Source: Chitinophaga pinensis (lineage in GTDB: Bacteria > Bacteroidota > Bacteroidia > Flavobacteriales_D > Crocinitomicaceae). From it: 64,000 nucleotides of DNA. The stretch lies in the NCBI GenBank assembly GCA_943324745.2, contig CALPMT020000014.1:1-64000 (forward strand). The letters run 5' to 3'. The first letter of the stretch is position 1, and each line of letters starts with the position of its first letter. The translations under genes and the position numbers were made by a program. This document shows, in pieces, positions 1 to 9,511 of this stretch. Below the pieces are notes generated by a model, which was not told where the DNA came from, did no database searches, and saw nothing but the letters and a program-made list of their open reading frames with translations.

Positions 1-2
1 GG

Positions 3-50
3 ATTAAAGAGTATAATCCACAACTTCAATTAGAGTTCAGTTCTGTTTAA
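3..50 (+). CDS. Possible 3' tail of an upstream gene (partial)
   Basis: One forward frame is open from the left edge and ends at TAA 48-50, giving a 15-residue tail that ends LEFSSV. The other forward frames stop earlier. The composition looks plausibly coding, but the stretch is too short to name a family. About 195 bases without a recognisable gene follow before the next start. Confidence 0.3.
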   Translation: MKEYNPQLQLEFSSV

Positions 51-245
51 TTAATGGGGCTTACTTTTGAAAATCAGGAATCAACGTAGTAAAATCAATA
101 CTTCTAGGATGTAAATGGATTAATTTCTATTTTTATCGGACAGTAGTGAACTTGAATACTTTATAGCTATAAAATCCCTGAACTTAAAGAATTGATAGTA
201 AAAACACAACAAATTTTTAATTTTTACGTATCAAGGAGTAACTTA

Positions 246-1544
246 ATGTTGTTTATGCGTTTTTTAAACGGAATTATTTTATTTATTTCCTGTATTTCTT
301 CTGTTGTGATTTCACAAGAGTCTTATGACAATTGTGCTGCTGCGTTAACCCTTTGTCCTAATGATACGGTTGTGATAACTAACTATTTAACATCTAGTAC
401 AAAGTGTACAAATTGTGAGGATGATTTTTCTAAGGTAGTATGTTTTGCTCCTAAAAACACCATTTGGTTAAAATTTACCACCAATGATAAAGGGGGAAAT
501 GTTTATTTTATTGCTGATAATATCACTTATAAAACCAATATTAATCAAGCCTCTGAAATTAATGTTTCTATGTTGGAGGCATTATTACCATGTGATCCTA
601 CGACCTACAAATTGGTAGGTAATTGTGTATCGAATGCATCTACTTCATTATCTATTACAGCTCCTAATTTATTGCCTAATTCAACGTATTATTTAGTTAT
701 TTCTGGCAATATCACTAATTCAAATAGTGTGCCTGCTGAAGCTCAAATGATGGTTCATCTTTCGGGAGCTGGTATTGATAGACCCATCCCTGAAATTTCT
801 ATTTTTACTCCGAAGCAAAATATATGTAAAAATGAAACATTCCGGATTAGTAGTCAATTGATTAATTGTAAAGATTCTACGAATTTTTCATGGTATATTA
901 ATGATACGTTGGTTGCTAAAACAGACACCTCTTATTTTGAAACTAATAAATTAAAAGAAGGTGATGTAGTAGGTGTTTCAAACACATGTTTTTCAGCGTG
1001 TAAGGTCACGGTAAGTTCAAAAACTACAAAGTTTTCTGTTACAAATTTTAAGGTTGATGCAGGAAGAGATACTACTATTCATGAAGGTGAAATAATACAA
1101 TTACAAGGAATAAGTTCAGGAGATACTTTTGAATGGCAACCTATCATTTCAGATTTAACTACTTTGACACCTAAGGTTAGCCCTCATTCAAACACAACTT
1201 ATTATTTAGTTTCAAATTATAAGGGATGTACATTAACAGATGATGTTTATATTAAAGTATTGAAACGAAAATTTGATGCTGTGACAAGTTTTAGTCCGAA
1301 TGGGGATGATATTAATGACACGTGGTTGATTCCTTATCTAGAAGATTATCCTAATTGTGAGGTTAAAATATATTCGCGGTGGGGACAGCCAGTTTTTGAA
1401 ACGACAGGATATACCTATAAAAAATCATGGGATGGGACTTATAACGGAAATGTGGTAGATGAGGGAGTCTATTTTTACATCATTCACCTAAGAGATTCGT
1501 TTAATAGTGCTCCAATTCAAGGAACTGTAACAGTGATTCGATGA
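246..1544 (+). CDS. Secreted protein with CHU_C / gliding-motility-type C-terminal domain (T9SS type B cargo)
   Basis: A predicted surface or secreted protein of about 432 residues. The start at ATG 246 is preferred over an upstream TTG at 192 because AGGAG lies just before it and a signal peptide follows at once (hydrophobic core, then VVISQESYDNC). The middle contains Ig-like stretches with paired cysteines. The last roughly 85 residues match the CHU_C domain: FSPNGDDINDTWLIP, VKIYSRWGQPVFET, SWDGTYNG and GVYFYIIHL. In the family this domain directs export through the type IX system by the type B route. The stop overlaps the start of the PorP/SprF gene by 4 bases (ATGA), so the two are almost certainly co-transcribed. 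The ligand or target is unknown. Confidence 0.85.
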   Translation: MLFMRFLNGIILFISCISSVVISQESYDNCAAALTLCPNDTVVITNYLTSSTKCTNCEDDFSKVVCFAPKNTIWLKFTTNDKGGNVYFIADNITYKTNINQASEINVSMLEALLPCDPTTYKLVGNCVSNASTSLSITAPNLLPNSTYYLVISGNITNSNSVPAEAQMMVHLSGAGIDRPIPEISIFTPKQNICKNETFRISSQLINCKDSTNFSWYINDTLVAKTDTSYFETNKLKEGDVVGVSNTCFSACKVTVSSKTTKFSVTNFKVDAGRDTTIHEGEIIQLQGISSGDTFEWQPIISDLTTLTPKVSPHSNTTYYLVSNYKGCTLTDDVYIKVLKRKFDAVTSFSPNGDDINDTWLIPYLEDYPNCEVKIYSRWGQPVFETTGYTYKKSWDGTYNGNVVDEGVYFYIIHLRDSFNSAPIQGTVTVIR

Positions 1545-2467
1545 AAAAGTTATTGTTCGTATTTTATTTCTGTTTTTTAATGTTGTCTTTGCAAGCGCAA
1601 CAGCAAACACAATATACTCAATGGATGTGGAATCATTTGTCTTATAATCCTGCCTTGGCTGGTATACAAAATTGTTCGAAATCAAAATCTATGAGTCGCA
1701 TACAATGGGTTGGTTTTGAAGGTGCTCCGGTTAGTAATTTAATTACCTTTACTTCACCTATTAAAACAAAACGAACACAAATGTTTAGTCCTAGACAAGG
1801 TTTTGGGTTGAAGTTTGAAAGCGATAACATTGGTCCGTTTAATAGTTATGGCTTATCGTTTACGTATGCTATCCATTTTAATTTTACCCAGGAAACACGT
1901 ATTTCATTTGGTGTTAATTTGGGAGCCAAACAAATGACTTTTTCAAATCGTAACATTACAACTTATCAAGCTGATCAAGCAACACAAAAGAGTAGTACTT
2001 TTTACAGTCCGGTAGCTAGTTTTGGTAGTTGGTGGGATGGGAAAAATTATTTTATTGGGTTGAGTTTTGATCAACTGTCTACTTCAAAGTGGAGTGGTAT
2101 GGGTGTTGAATCTTACTATCGTCTACAATTTAATTTTTCAAGTGGGTTTCGCTATTTAATCAATGAGAAATATACGATTGTTCCTAATTTATTAGTTAAA
2201 AAGACAGTAAATTCTCCTATGTCTATTGATTTAAATGCATTTTTAGATTATAAAGATGCTTTTAAAATTGGTTTAGGTTTACGAAATAATGAATCATTTT
2301 TAGGGATGTTTCAGGTAAGATTTAAAGACCAGTTTGCTTTTGGATATTCTGTAGATTTTATTAGTTCAAAAATAAATACGGTTGCGTTATTGACCCATGA
2401 ATTTTCGTTGCATTACTCTACCTGTGAGTCGAGACCATCGGATAAATTGTCTTGTCCTTTGTTTTAA
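1541..2467 (+). CDS. PorP/SprF family type IX secretion outer-membrane protein
   Basis: A 308-residue protein with a signal peptide (hydrophobic stretch ending LQAQQQTQY). The typical PorP/SprF opening follows: TQYTQWMWNHLSYNPALAG, with a later FGLKFESDNIG segment. The rest is alternating beta-strand sequence expected of an outer-membrane barrel, and the length is normal for the family. Known members work with T9SS and are often encoded directly after a CHU_C adhesin, where they may help retain or export that partner. Here the pairing is explicit: the start codon overlaps the stop of the CHU_C gene. This is probably a dedicated partner rather than the housekeeping SprF, but that is inference. 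Confidence 0.88.
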   Translation: MKKLLFVFYFCFLMLSLQAQQQTQYTQWMWNHLSYNPALAGIQNCSKSKSMSRIQWVGFEGAPVSNLITFTSPIKTKRTQMFSPRQGFGLKFESDNIGPFNSYGLSFTYAIHFNFTQETRISFGVNLGAKQMTFSNRNITTYQADQATQKSSTFYSPVASFGSWWDGKNYFIGLSFDQLSTSKWSGMGVESYYRLQFNFSSGFRYLINEKYTIVPNLLVKKTVNSPMSIDLNAFLDYKDAFKIGLGLRNNESFLGMFQVRFKDQFAFGYSVDFISSKINTVALLTHEFSLHYSTCESRPSDKLSCPLF

Positions 2468-2665
2468 AGGAGCTTCTATAAATTGCTTTTACTTCGTTCA
2501 ACTTCTGGTTTGCTTTAAAAAATCTAATTTTAAGAAATCCCCTCATATAAACAATAAGTGCTTAGTTTCGAAAAAATCAGTGTTTAAAACTATTATTCTC
2601 CTGAATTTTTCTACACTTTCTATTTCCGATATTTGCTAGTCAACTTATAAATACAACTAACACGT

Positions 2666-3631
2666 ATGAAAAACACCTGTATCGTATTATTTACTGCTTG
2701 TCTATTGATGGTAGGCTGTGTACCGATGAAAAAATACAACGATGTGAAAGATAAAGCACGTTTGTGTGAAGAGGAGTTGAATGCACTTAAAGATAAGGCA
2801 ATCAATTTTGAAACGAAGTCGAATGAGTTAGATTCTAGATTAAATACGTTACTAAAAGAGGCTACTCAACTTAAGTTAGACACTACGAATCTTGGAGAAT
2901 TATTGAGAGATCTACGAACGAAATATGGTAAGTTAGAAGAACAAAATACAGCGTATGAAAAGCGTATTGAACATGATCGTGCAACTGTCGCAAAAAGTGC
3001 TGGTAGTATGCAAGCAGAGATGGATGCTAAAAGTGTAGAGTTACATCGCAAGCAAGACGTGTTGAAAGAATTAGAAGAAGAGTTGAAAGAGAAACAACGT
3101 TTGTTAGCTGATCGTGAGAAACGGGTAAATGAGTTGGAAGAAATGATGCAACGTAAAGACGATGCAGTTAAGATGTTGCAAAAGAAAGTTGCAGATGCTT
3201 TGCTTGCCTATAAAAATCGTGGACTTACTGTTGTGAACAAAAACGGGAAAATTTACGTGAGTTTGGAAGCTAAATTATTATTTAAAACAGGTAGTACGGA
3301 TGTAGAGCCAGATGGTAAAACAGCGTTGATTGACTTAGCGAAAGTATTGGAAAATGAAAAAGAATTAGAGATTGTTGTGGAAGGTCACACGGATACAGAT
3401 AAACTAACGCGCGCAGGACATCCTAAAAATAACTGGGAGTTGTCTGTGTTACGTGCTACATCGGTAGTTGAAATCATGACTGGAAATACGGCAATAAGTC
3501 CTACAATTTTGATGGCTGCCGGTCGTGGTGAATTTCATCCAGTGGATGAATTAGATAAGGCAAAGAATCGTAGAATAGATATTATTATTTCTCCGAATTT
3601 GAATGCCTTGTATGAGTTGATTAGCAAGTAG
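2666..3631 (+). CDS. OmpA-family lipoprotein with long coiled coil
   Basis: The N-terminus has a lipobox-like signal (LLMVGC, Cys18), so the protein is probably lipid-anchored. Residues of about 25-190 are rich in E, K, L and Q with heptad character and form a predicted coiled coil. The C-terminal third is an OmpA/MotB-like peptidoglycan-binding domain: LLFKTGSTDVEPDGK, then VEGHTDTD, then NWELSVLRATSVVEIM and NRRIDIIISP. The expected role is linking the outer membrane to peptidoglycan across the periplasm. The gene stands alone, about 200 bases after the PorP/SprF gene with no obvious terminator between. The start at ATG 2666 gives a clean lipoprotein signal. Confidence 0.88.
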   Translation: MKNTCIVLFTACLLMVGCVPMKKYNDVKDKARLCEEELNALKDKAINFETKSNELDSRLNTLLKEATQLKLDTTNLGELLRDLRTKYGKLEEQNTAYEKRIEHDRATVAKSAGSMQAEMDAKSVELHRKQDVLKELEEELKEKQRLLADREKRVNELEEMMQRKDDAVKMLQKKVADALLAYKNRGLTVVNKNGKIYVSLEAKLLFKTGSTDVEPDGKTALIDLAKVLENEKELEIVVEGHTDTDKLTRAGHPKNNWELSVLRATSVVEIMTGNTAISPTILMAAGRGEFHPVDELDKAKNRRIDIIISPNLNALYELISK

Positions 3632-3638
3632 TCTTCGA

Positions 3639-3675
3639 CTTCGCTCAGACTGACTTACGGCTTCGCTCAGACTGA
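3639..3675. repeat. Two direct copies of a 15-bp intergenic repeat
   Basis: CTTCGCTCAGACTGA occurs at 3639-3653 and again at 3661-3675, just after the OmpA stop codon. The motif resembles a dispersed repeat often seen between Bacteroidota genes. A related form (CTGAGCTTGTCGAAG) is present near 21240. Confidence 0.6.
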
Positions 3676-3750
3676 TGTTCGATTAAGCGTAAAATATCAT
3701 GTGTCTTCGAATAGATTGACAATGAACATACACTTTATATTTCAAAAAAC

Positions 3751-4140
3751 ATGCAAGATATATTTGATAAATTTCAAATCACGGAGGTGATTCATTCTTA
3801 TACTGTTCATTTAGACATTGAGCGCATAGACGTGTGTCGTGATTTATTTATCGAAGATGGTAAATTAGAATTGCGTATTGGAAAAGCAAAGGGGAAAGAA
3901 GAAATCGAATCTTTGTTGGCTAAAATAGTGGAGTTTACGCGTGGTAAACGTCATTTTATAACGAATACATTAGTTGATTTACATGAAGGAGGGGCGTATG
4001 CACAGAGTTATCTACTAGTTGTGGATGCTATTGAATCAACCAAGACAATCATGACAGGTGTTTATCACGATACATTTGTAAAGGAAGCAGGTGTTTGGAA
4101 GATACATACACGAAAGTTAGTGGTTGATTTGAGTTTTTAA
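3751..4140 (+). CDS. SnoaL-like / NTF2-fold protein
   Basis: A cytoplasmic-looking protein of 129 residues with no signal peptide. It reads as a SnoaL-type NTF2-fold domain: an N-terminal helix (FDKFQITEVIHSY), a D-x-F-x-x-DG pattern (DLFIEDGKLELRIG), a GKEEIESLLAK helix, the strand HFITNTLVDLHEGGAYAQSY, and a closing segment with VWKIHTRKLVVD. Family members are small cone-shaped domains used as enzymes, scaffolds or stress proteins, and the sequence does not reveal a substrate. The gene converges on the DUF5686 gene with only 8 bases between the stops. Confidence 0.7.
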   Translation: MQDIFDKFQITEVIHSYTVHLDIERIDVCRDLFIEDGKLELRIGKAKGKEEIESLLAKIVEFTRGKRHFITNTLVDLHEGGAYAQSYLLVVDAIESTKTIMTGVYHDTFVKEAGVWKIHTRKLVVDLSF

Positions 4141-4148
4141 GTTGTTGG

Positions 4149-6437
4149 TTAATATGCCCACTTTGAACGAAAGGGGTCGTAATTATTTATTCCAATTTTC
4201 AATCTAAAACTATGTGGTGCATGTGAAGAATTTGCACTAATTAGGTAAATTCCGAATTTCATTAAGTCCTTACGGATTCTGAATTTTCGTTCAAGGCCAA
4301 CATATACTTCCGTTTGTATATAGTTTGTATTTGGGATTGTTAGAATCCCTCCACCTACTGATTCTTCTAATTTTAATTTATTGATTCCCCAGATTTTATT
4401 TAAAAAGAAACCATTGAAATGGTGAATAGCATTGCATTGCAGGTAACTCGAAGAGGTATTCATGTTTGTATCTAAAGATTGCATGGAGTTGGTTGGATTT
4501 GAGAAAAAATAATAATCCGAAGTTCTAAAATACTTGTGTTCGATTACTCTTAAATCATTTTTATACATAAATTGACCAAATGTGAGTTTAAAAAAGAGGT
4601 CTCCAAAGGTTCTAAGTTTACGTTCATCTGAAACACGAAACTCTAGTAAACCAAAGTTTGATTGACCACCAAAAAGGTTAGGAATACCGAGGTTAAATTT
4701 TGCTGCAACCGTTGGCCATTTTGAGCCCAAAACAACTTTTCGTTTATTTTGGATCAGATATTTTTGGTGATGGTGATATTCAAATTCAGTAGTTAACAAA
4801 CTAATTTTATATCCTTCAAACGGAGTTGGTTCAGCGAAAGTACCGAAGCCATCTACCCATGAAGGATATTTAATTCCTTGAATAGAACTTCGGGTTGAAT
4901 ACAAATAGGAATTTTCTAGGTAAAGACCATTTACTAGTTCCATACGGTGTGTCAGTTCAATTTTTTGATTTCTAACTCTGTTTCCTGGTCCCCAGGTTCC
5001 AACAATACTTTGATAACTATTGATAAAATCGTAAATATCTCCTCCTTTGACTTGAATTCGCGATGAACGATCAGGGTTGTAGAGGTAGGCTAAGGTTAAT
5101 TCACCCTTGACATCATGGTTAGTAAATCCATAATCAATAAGAGGTTCAATGAATATCTTTTTTCCATTTTTGAATTTTTTATTGTATTTAAAATAGAGTC
5201 GGTGTCTATATCCACCTACACCTAATGGTACAACTTGAGCTGCTAATGAGCTTATCCATAAACTATTTCCTTTTAAGGTGTTTTTAAATCCGATACCATT
5301 CCAAAGTACATTCAAGATAGAAATAGTATTATATATACTGTCTTTTCGTTGTAAAAACGTGTCTGATGTTTGTACTTTAAATAGACTATCGTGATTGGCA
5401 ATAAATAGACTATCTCTAGTTGTAAGTTTTATTGGACGTATTGAATCCCAATAACTTCTTTGTTGTAAAAGAGCTTGATCATCATAGGTAATAGGTTCTG
5501 TCCAAAAATTTGCAGACTTCTCTTCAACAACTTTATTGAAGTTGAAATAGTTGATTTGAGAATTCCCGAAAATGAGAAGCTTACCTTCATTTGTTACGTA
5601 ATTGAACTCCCTGATTGTTGGAAATAAAAAAGTATCGTTTAGTTCGTAATTTCCTTTGATTTGCATACTCTTAAAGAAGTTTAGTACACTACTATTTACG
5701 ATTAAATCATATTCTGAAATTGTAAATGATTTATCAATAATGTATAATGTACCTTGAAATAAAGCTTCGTTATCAAAGATTGGGTCAATACGTATTTCAT
5801 ATACTGTTTGATTAAATTGATTAAGTTTAACATTTTCAAGGTAAAAAGTGTAATATATAAAAGCATTTGAATGAAGCGGGGAAATAATTGGTCGTTCACA
5901 AATTGTGGGTGCATAGATCAAGTTTGAATATAAGTTAATATCCGATTCTTTGTAGCCTTTAATGAATAGAAATGGATTTGTAGACAATGTATAATTAGGC
6001 ATGATCGATTCTTCACCCATCAAATTAAACTTAGATGTGCCTACATCAGAACCTATTACAGTTTGAATTTTTTTTGAACAATCTAAATATCCATGAAAAA
6101 CATCTTTATAGTTACCATTGGCTTTGTAATAGCTTGTTGCGTTCCATTCGAGTTGATCAATACGTTCTGTTTCACTGACATTGTCTTTTAATGTGTCTTC
6201 TTTTTCTTTATCGAGCGTTGTAAAACAGTAGGTTTCGACCGAATAATTTTTTAGTTGATCACCGTAAAATTCACGTTGAGCTATCACTTTTTTCATGATT
6301 TCCTTTCCACGCTGTTTTTTGGTTTTAGGAATAATGTGCACTTCTTCTATTTCTTTTTCACGCTCAGGTGAAGTCACTTGTGCTTGTGTGATTGCTGAGC
6401 ATAGCAAGAATAATAGAAAGATGAAACTTTTTGTCAC
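4149..6437 (-). CDS. DUF5686-type outer-membrane protein lacking the usual N-terminal carboxypeptidase-like domain
   Basis: About 762 residues. I chose the GTG at 6437 because it opens a clean signal peptide (TKSFIFLLFLLCSAITQAQ), whereas the longer reading frame adds an atypical leader. A TATTTTCG box lies 14 bases upstream of this GTG (6452-6459, minus strand). The mature protein begins with KQRGKEIMKKVIAQRE, typical of the segment following the CarboxypepD_reg-like domain in DUF5686 proteins. That domain is absent, so this is a short form. The C-terminal half is beta-rich with many aromatic residues and ends in FRSKWAY, consistent with an outer-membrane barrel. Its function is unknown. It is divergent from murF-alr with about 110 bases between starts. 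Confidence 0.72.
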   Translation of the reverse strand: MTKSFIFLLFLLCSAITQAQVTSPEREKEIEEVHIIPKTKKQRGKEIMKKVIAQREFYGDQLKNYSVETYCFTTLDKEKEDTLKDNVSETERIDQLEWNATSYYKANGNYKDVFHGYLDCSKKIQTVIGSDVGTSKFNLMGEESIMPNYTLSTNPFLFIKGYKESDINLYSNLIYAPTICERPIISPLHSNAFIYYTFYLENVKLNQFNQTVYEIRIDPIFDNEALFQGTLYIIDKSFTISEYDLIVNSSVLNFFKSMQIKGNYELNDTFLFPTIREFNYVTNEGKLLIFGNSQINYFNFNKVVEEKSANFWTEPITYDDQALLQQRSYWDSIRPIKLTTRDSLFIANHDSLFKVQTSDTFLQRKDSIYNTISILNVLWNGIGFKNTLKGNSLWISSLAAQVVPLGVGGYRHRLYFKYNKKFKNGKKIFIEPLIDYGFTNHDVKGELTLAYLYNPDRSSRIQVKGGDIYDFINSYQSIVGTWGPGNRVRNQKIELTHRMELVNGLYLENSYLYSTRSSIQGIKYPSWVDGFGTFAEPTPFEGYKISLLTTEFEYHHHQKYLIQNKRKVVLGSKWPTVAAKFNLGIPNLFGGQSNFGLLEFRVSDERKLRTFGDLFFKLTFGQFMYKNDLRVIEHKYFRTSDYYFFSNPTNSMQSLDTNMNTSSSYLQCNAIHHFNGFFLNKIWGINKLKLEESVGGGILTIPNTNYIQTEVYVGLERKFRIRKDLMKFGIYLISANSSHAPHSFRLKIGINNYDPFRSKWAY

Positions 6438-6549
6438 ACGTAATTTTTTAACGAAAATATAGAATTTAAGGTAGTTTAAATGTCCTTCTTGAATTTTTAA
6501 CGTTGTAAAGTGATAATTTCTTACATTTAGGATCAATAATTATTTACCC

Positions 6550-8859
6550 TTGAAACTAAATTTAACCATACATCAATTTTCTGAAGCCATTCAATCGTTA
6601 GAAGTGATAGGTAAATCGGAAGGTATCATACATCAAGTTGCGTATGATACCCGTAAACTTGCTTCTGTATATCATACTGTTTTTTTCGCCTTAACTGGAA
6701 AATATCGTGATGGTCAATCCTATCTTGTAGAGGCATATCAAAAAGGTGTTCGTTATTTTGTTGTTTCAGCTACTGTGGATTTGGCTCAATTTCCAAACGC
6801 ATGTTTTTTTGTGGTAGATTCACCGTTGAAAGCACTTCAAAAATTAGCAACTTTTCATCGCAATCAATTCTTACTTCCTGTTTTTATTATCACAGGAAGT
6901 GTAGGAAAAACAATGGTGAAGGAATGGATATATCATTTACTTTCTCCTACCAAAAAAATAGTTCGTAGTCCAAAAAGTTTTAATTCTCAATTGGGTGTTG
7001 CTTTATCTTTATTAGAAATCAATGATACACATGAGTTAGCATTGATTGAAGCAGGAATATCCGAACCGAATGAGATGCAAATCTTAGTGGATATGATTCA
7101 ACCAACTTATGGAATTTTTACAGCTTTTGGTCGTGCACATGCACATAATTTTGAATCAAAAGAGGTACATCTTTCAGAAAAATTAACTGCTTTTAAAAGT
7201 TGCAAGATTATATGGATTTCAAATGATATTGTTTTGAATGAAAGTCAATTGAATGCGATACATGGAGATGTCGTTCGCGTTAATTCAACGAAAGAATTAG
7301 TAGGTTTAATTCCTTTTAATGACTCTGTAAGTAAGCGAAATTTAGCGTTGGTTATTTCGGTTGCATCTCATTTTGAAAAAAATAATGAATTGCTTAAAGA
7401 ACGCATTAAAACGTTGCCCCGTTTGGCCTTACGCATGGAAACATTTGAGGGTATCAATCAGACGACTATCATCAATGATTCTTATAATTTAGATGTAGAC
7501 GCCTTGGTTCAATCGTTGGAATATCAACTAAGTATTTCGGTAAATAAAAAACGTGTTGCTATTATTGCTTCCACTGGTTTTTCGGAAGTTCAAATCGCGG
7601 AGATCAAATCCATTATTTCTTCGTTTAAGTTAGATGCAGTTTATTATTTGGATGAGGTTACTCAGGTTCCTGTACATGAAATTTCAGATGCAACTGTATT
7701 GATTAAAGGAACGCGTTCGGCACAATTACAAAAGTTAGTTCGTTTGTTTCAATTAAAGAAACACAAAACAACCTTAGAAATCGATTTATCGGCAGTTAAA
7801 CACAATGTAGAAGTTTATCGCTCTTTGATTCCAGCTTCATGTATGGTGTTAGCAATGGTAAAAGCATCCTCTTATGGATCTGGCGCTGTAAAAATGGCAC
7901 AATACCTCCAAAAAATTGGAATTAATTATTTAGGTGTTGCTTATGCAGATGAGGGGGTAGAACTTCGTAAACAGGGAGTTACTTTACCCATATTAGTTAT
8001 GAATTCTGAAGAGGATGGGTTTGATGATATTATTTCGAACCACTTAGAGCCAGCGATATATTCTTTTAAGATGTTGGATGATTTCATCAAGGTTTTAATC
8101 CGAGAAGGTATTGAAAATTATCCAATTCATTTAAAGTTTGATACCGGAATGCGTCGTTTAGGATTTGAGCAATCAGATTTAGATGAATTAATTGCTATTC
8201 TACAAACGCAGCCAGAAATAAAATTGCAAAGTGTTTATAGTCATTTAGCAGATGCTGATAATGATAAAGATGCAACATTTACATTGTTACAAATACAAAA
8301 ATTCTACGAGATTATTCGTTATTTAGATAAGTCAATTTCCTATTCATATATTAAGCATTTAGCAAATTCTGAAGCTATAGGAATGTATCCTTCTGCTCAT
8401 TTTGATATGGTTCGTTTGGGCATAGGTATGTATGGCTATAGTTCGAATGTAACTACAAAAGTATTATTACAAGAAGCGGTTTCTTGGAAAAGTGTTGTGA
8501 CGCAAGTGAAGACAATTCTGGAGGGCGAATCTGTTGGTTATGGATGTACCTTTGTTGCTCAAAAACCAATGAAAATTGCTGTTATTCCAGTAGGCTATGC
8601 AGATGGCTTCAGAAGAACTTTAAGTAATGGGGTAGGTACAGTTGTTATTCAAGGTGAATTTTGCTCTGTAGTAGGCAATGTGTGTATGGATATGACAATG
8701 GTAGATGTCTCTTCGGTAGATGTGAATGAAGGAGATGCTGTTGAAATCATAGGAGAGCATCAATCTTTGTCCTTGTATGCTCAAAAAATGAATACGATAC
8801 CGTATGAAGTGTTGACGTCAGTTTCCTCGCGTGTACATCGTGTGTATGTGGAATCGTGA
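6550..8859 (+). CDS. murF-alr: Bifunctional UDP-N-acetylmuramoyl-tripeptide:D-Ala-D-Ala ligase / alanine racemase
   Basis: A 769-residue fusion typical of Bacteroidota that couples D-alanine supply to peptidoglycan precursor assembly. Residues of about 1-400 are the Mur ligase. They include an N-terminal UDP-binding region, the P-loop ITGSVGKT near residues 115-122, a SFNSQLGVALSLLE segment, and INDSYNLDVDAL in the last Mur domain. From residue 407 the racemase begins (TLEIDLSAVKHN). Its PLP lysine is Lys438 in VKASSYGSG, and its second catalytic residue is probably Tyr664 in VGYGCTF. IPVGYADGFRR and GNVCMDMTMVDV are further family signatures. Translation appears to start at TTG 6550, since no ATG fits better. 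An inverted repeat follows the stop. Confidence 0.95.
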   Translation: MKLNLTIHQFSEAIQSLEVIGKSEGIIHQVAYDTRKLASVYHTVFFALTGKYRDGQSYLVEAYQKGVRYFVVSATVDLAQFPNACFFVVDSPLKALQKLATFHRNQFLLPVFIITGSVGKTMVKEWIYHLLSPTKKIVRSPKSFNSQLGVALSLLEINDTHELALIEAGISEPNEMQILVDMIQPTYGIFTAFGRAHAHNFESKEVHLSEKLTAFKSCKIIWISNDIVLNESQLNAIHGDVVRVNSTKELVGLIPFNDSVSKRNLALVISVASHFEKNNELLKERIKTLPRLALRMETFEGINQTTIINDSYNLDVDALVQSLEYQLSISVNKKRVAIIASTGFSEVQIAEIKSIISSFKLDAVYYLDEVTQVPVHEISDATVLIKGTRSAQLQKLVRLFQLKKHKTTLEIDLSAVKHNVEVYRSLIPASCMVLAMVKASSYGSGAVKMAQYLQKIGINYLGVAYADEGVELRKQGVTLPILVMNSEEDGFDDIISNHLEPAIYSFKMLDDFIKVLIREGIENYPIHLKFDTGMRRLGFEQSDLDELIAILQTQPEIKLQSVYSHLADADNDKDATFTLLQIQKFYEIIRYLDKSISYSYIKHLANSEAIGMYPSAHFDMVRLGIGMYGYSSNVTTKVLLQEAVSWKSVVTQVKTILEGESVGYGCTFVAQKPMKIAVIPVGYADGFRRTLSNGVGTVVIQGEFCSVVGNVCMDMTMVDVSSVDVNEGDAVEIIGEHQSLSLYAQKMNTIPYEVLTSVSSRVHRVYVES

Positions 8860-8881
8860 TTTTTTGTTTTTTGTAGGGATG

Positions 8882-8935
8882 TTTTTTGTTTTTTGTAGGG
8901 ATGTAGCATGCTACATCCCTACAAAAAACAAAAAA
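8882..8935. repeat. 54-bp perfect palindrome, probable bidirectional terminator
   Basis: Positions 8882-8908 are the exact reverse complement of 8909-8935, centred on GTAGCATGCTAC. The left half is also repeated directly upstream (TTTTTTGTAGGGATG twice between about 8862 and 8903). T-rich and A-rich ends flank the GC-richer stem on both strands. The palindrome ends exactly where the stop codon of the minus-strand gene begins. It belongs with the similar palindrome at 24022-24069. Confidence 0.8.
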
Positions 8936-9430
8936 TTATTTATCTAACAATTCCAATCCCAAATGTGTTCCTTCGGTATGTAAAATATGTTCGGCTTGTT
9001 CGATTTCTTCTAAAGGACCTTTAACAATTACTAAGAAACGACCTTCTTTGATGTGTTCTTCGTATTTCACGATGTTATCATTTTTAAATCCTGCAGCAGT
9101 TAGGACACTGAATAATCCGGTTCCAACTACCCCAATTTCTAAACCTGCGATTGCACCAACCAAAGCTCCAGCTCCAAAAAGGAAACCTAAGCCTGGAATA
9201 GCGAAAACCCCAATGCCTGAAAGTAAACCTAATGTAGATGTAGCAACAACCCCAATTGCGGTTGTTTTGATACGCATATCTGTTACAGATTTTACATGTA
9301 CATGATCGTCCACGATTTCTGCTTGACCAATCAAGGAAGTATGTTCCATGTTAAATCCTGCTTCTTTTAGTTTTCCTAAAGCTTCTACCGCTTTTTCATG
9401 GTTATCGTATATAGCAACTTGTGATCTCAT
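8936..9430 (-). CDS. General-stress YflT-like domain protein with glycine-rich membrane segments
   Basis: A 164-residue protein. The N-terminus resembles the general stress protein 17M/YflT domain (AIYDNHEKAVEALGKLKEAG, then a helix and strand). Two hydrophobic, glycine-rich segments follow between residues of about 55 and 110 (TLGLLSGIGVFAIPGLGFL and ALVGAIAGLEIG). The C-terminus returns to an alpha/beta segment (YEEHIKEGRFLVIVKG), giving the usual domain-membrane-domain arrangement. Members are induced by stress in several bacteria, but no biochemical activity is established. A TACCTTTG box lies 21 bases upstream of the start. The gene stands alone, convergent with murF-alr. Confidence 0.72.
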   Translation of the reverse strand: MRSQVAIYDNHEKAVEALGKLKEAGFNMEHTSLIGQAEIVDDHVHVKSVTDMRIKTTAIGVVATSTLGLLSGIGVFAIPGLGFLFGAGALVGAIAGLEIGVVGTGLFSVLTAAGFKNDNIVKYEEHIKEGRFLVIVKGPLEEIEQAEHILHTEGTHLGLELLDK

Positions 9431-9451
9431 CGTCGTATAAATTTATATAGT

Positions 9452-9459
9452 ACAAAGGT
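9452..9459 (-). promoter_or_regulatory. Putative -7 box (TACCTTTG) for the YflT-like gene
   Basis: An exact match to the Bacteroidota -7 consensus TAnnTTTG on the minus strand, 21 bases before the ATG. No convincing -33 TTG is visible at the usual spacing. Confidence 0.45.
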
Positions 9460-9511
9460 AAGAAAGGGTGGAGGATTAAAATGTGATGTAGGTCAGTTAT
9501 TTCAGTGCTTA

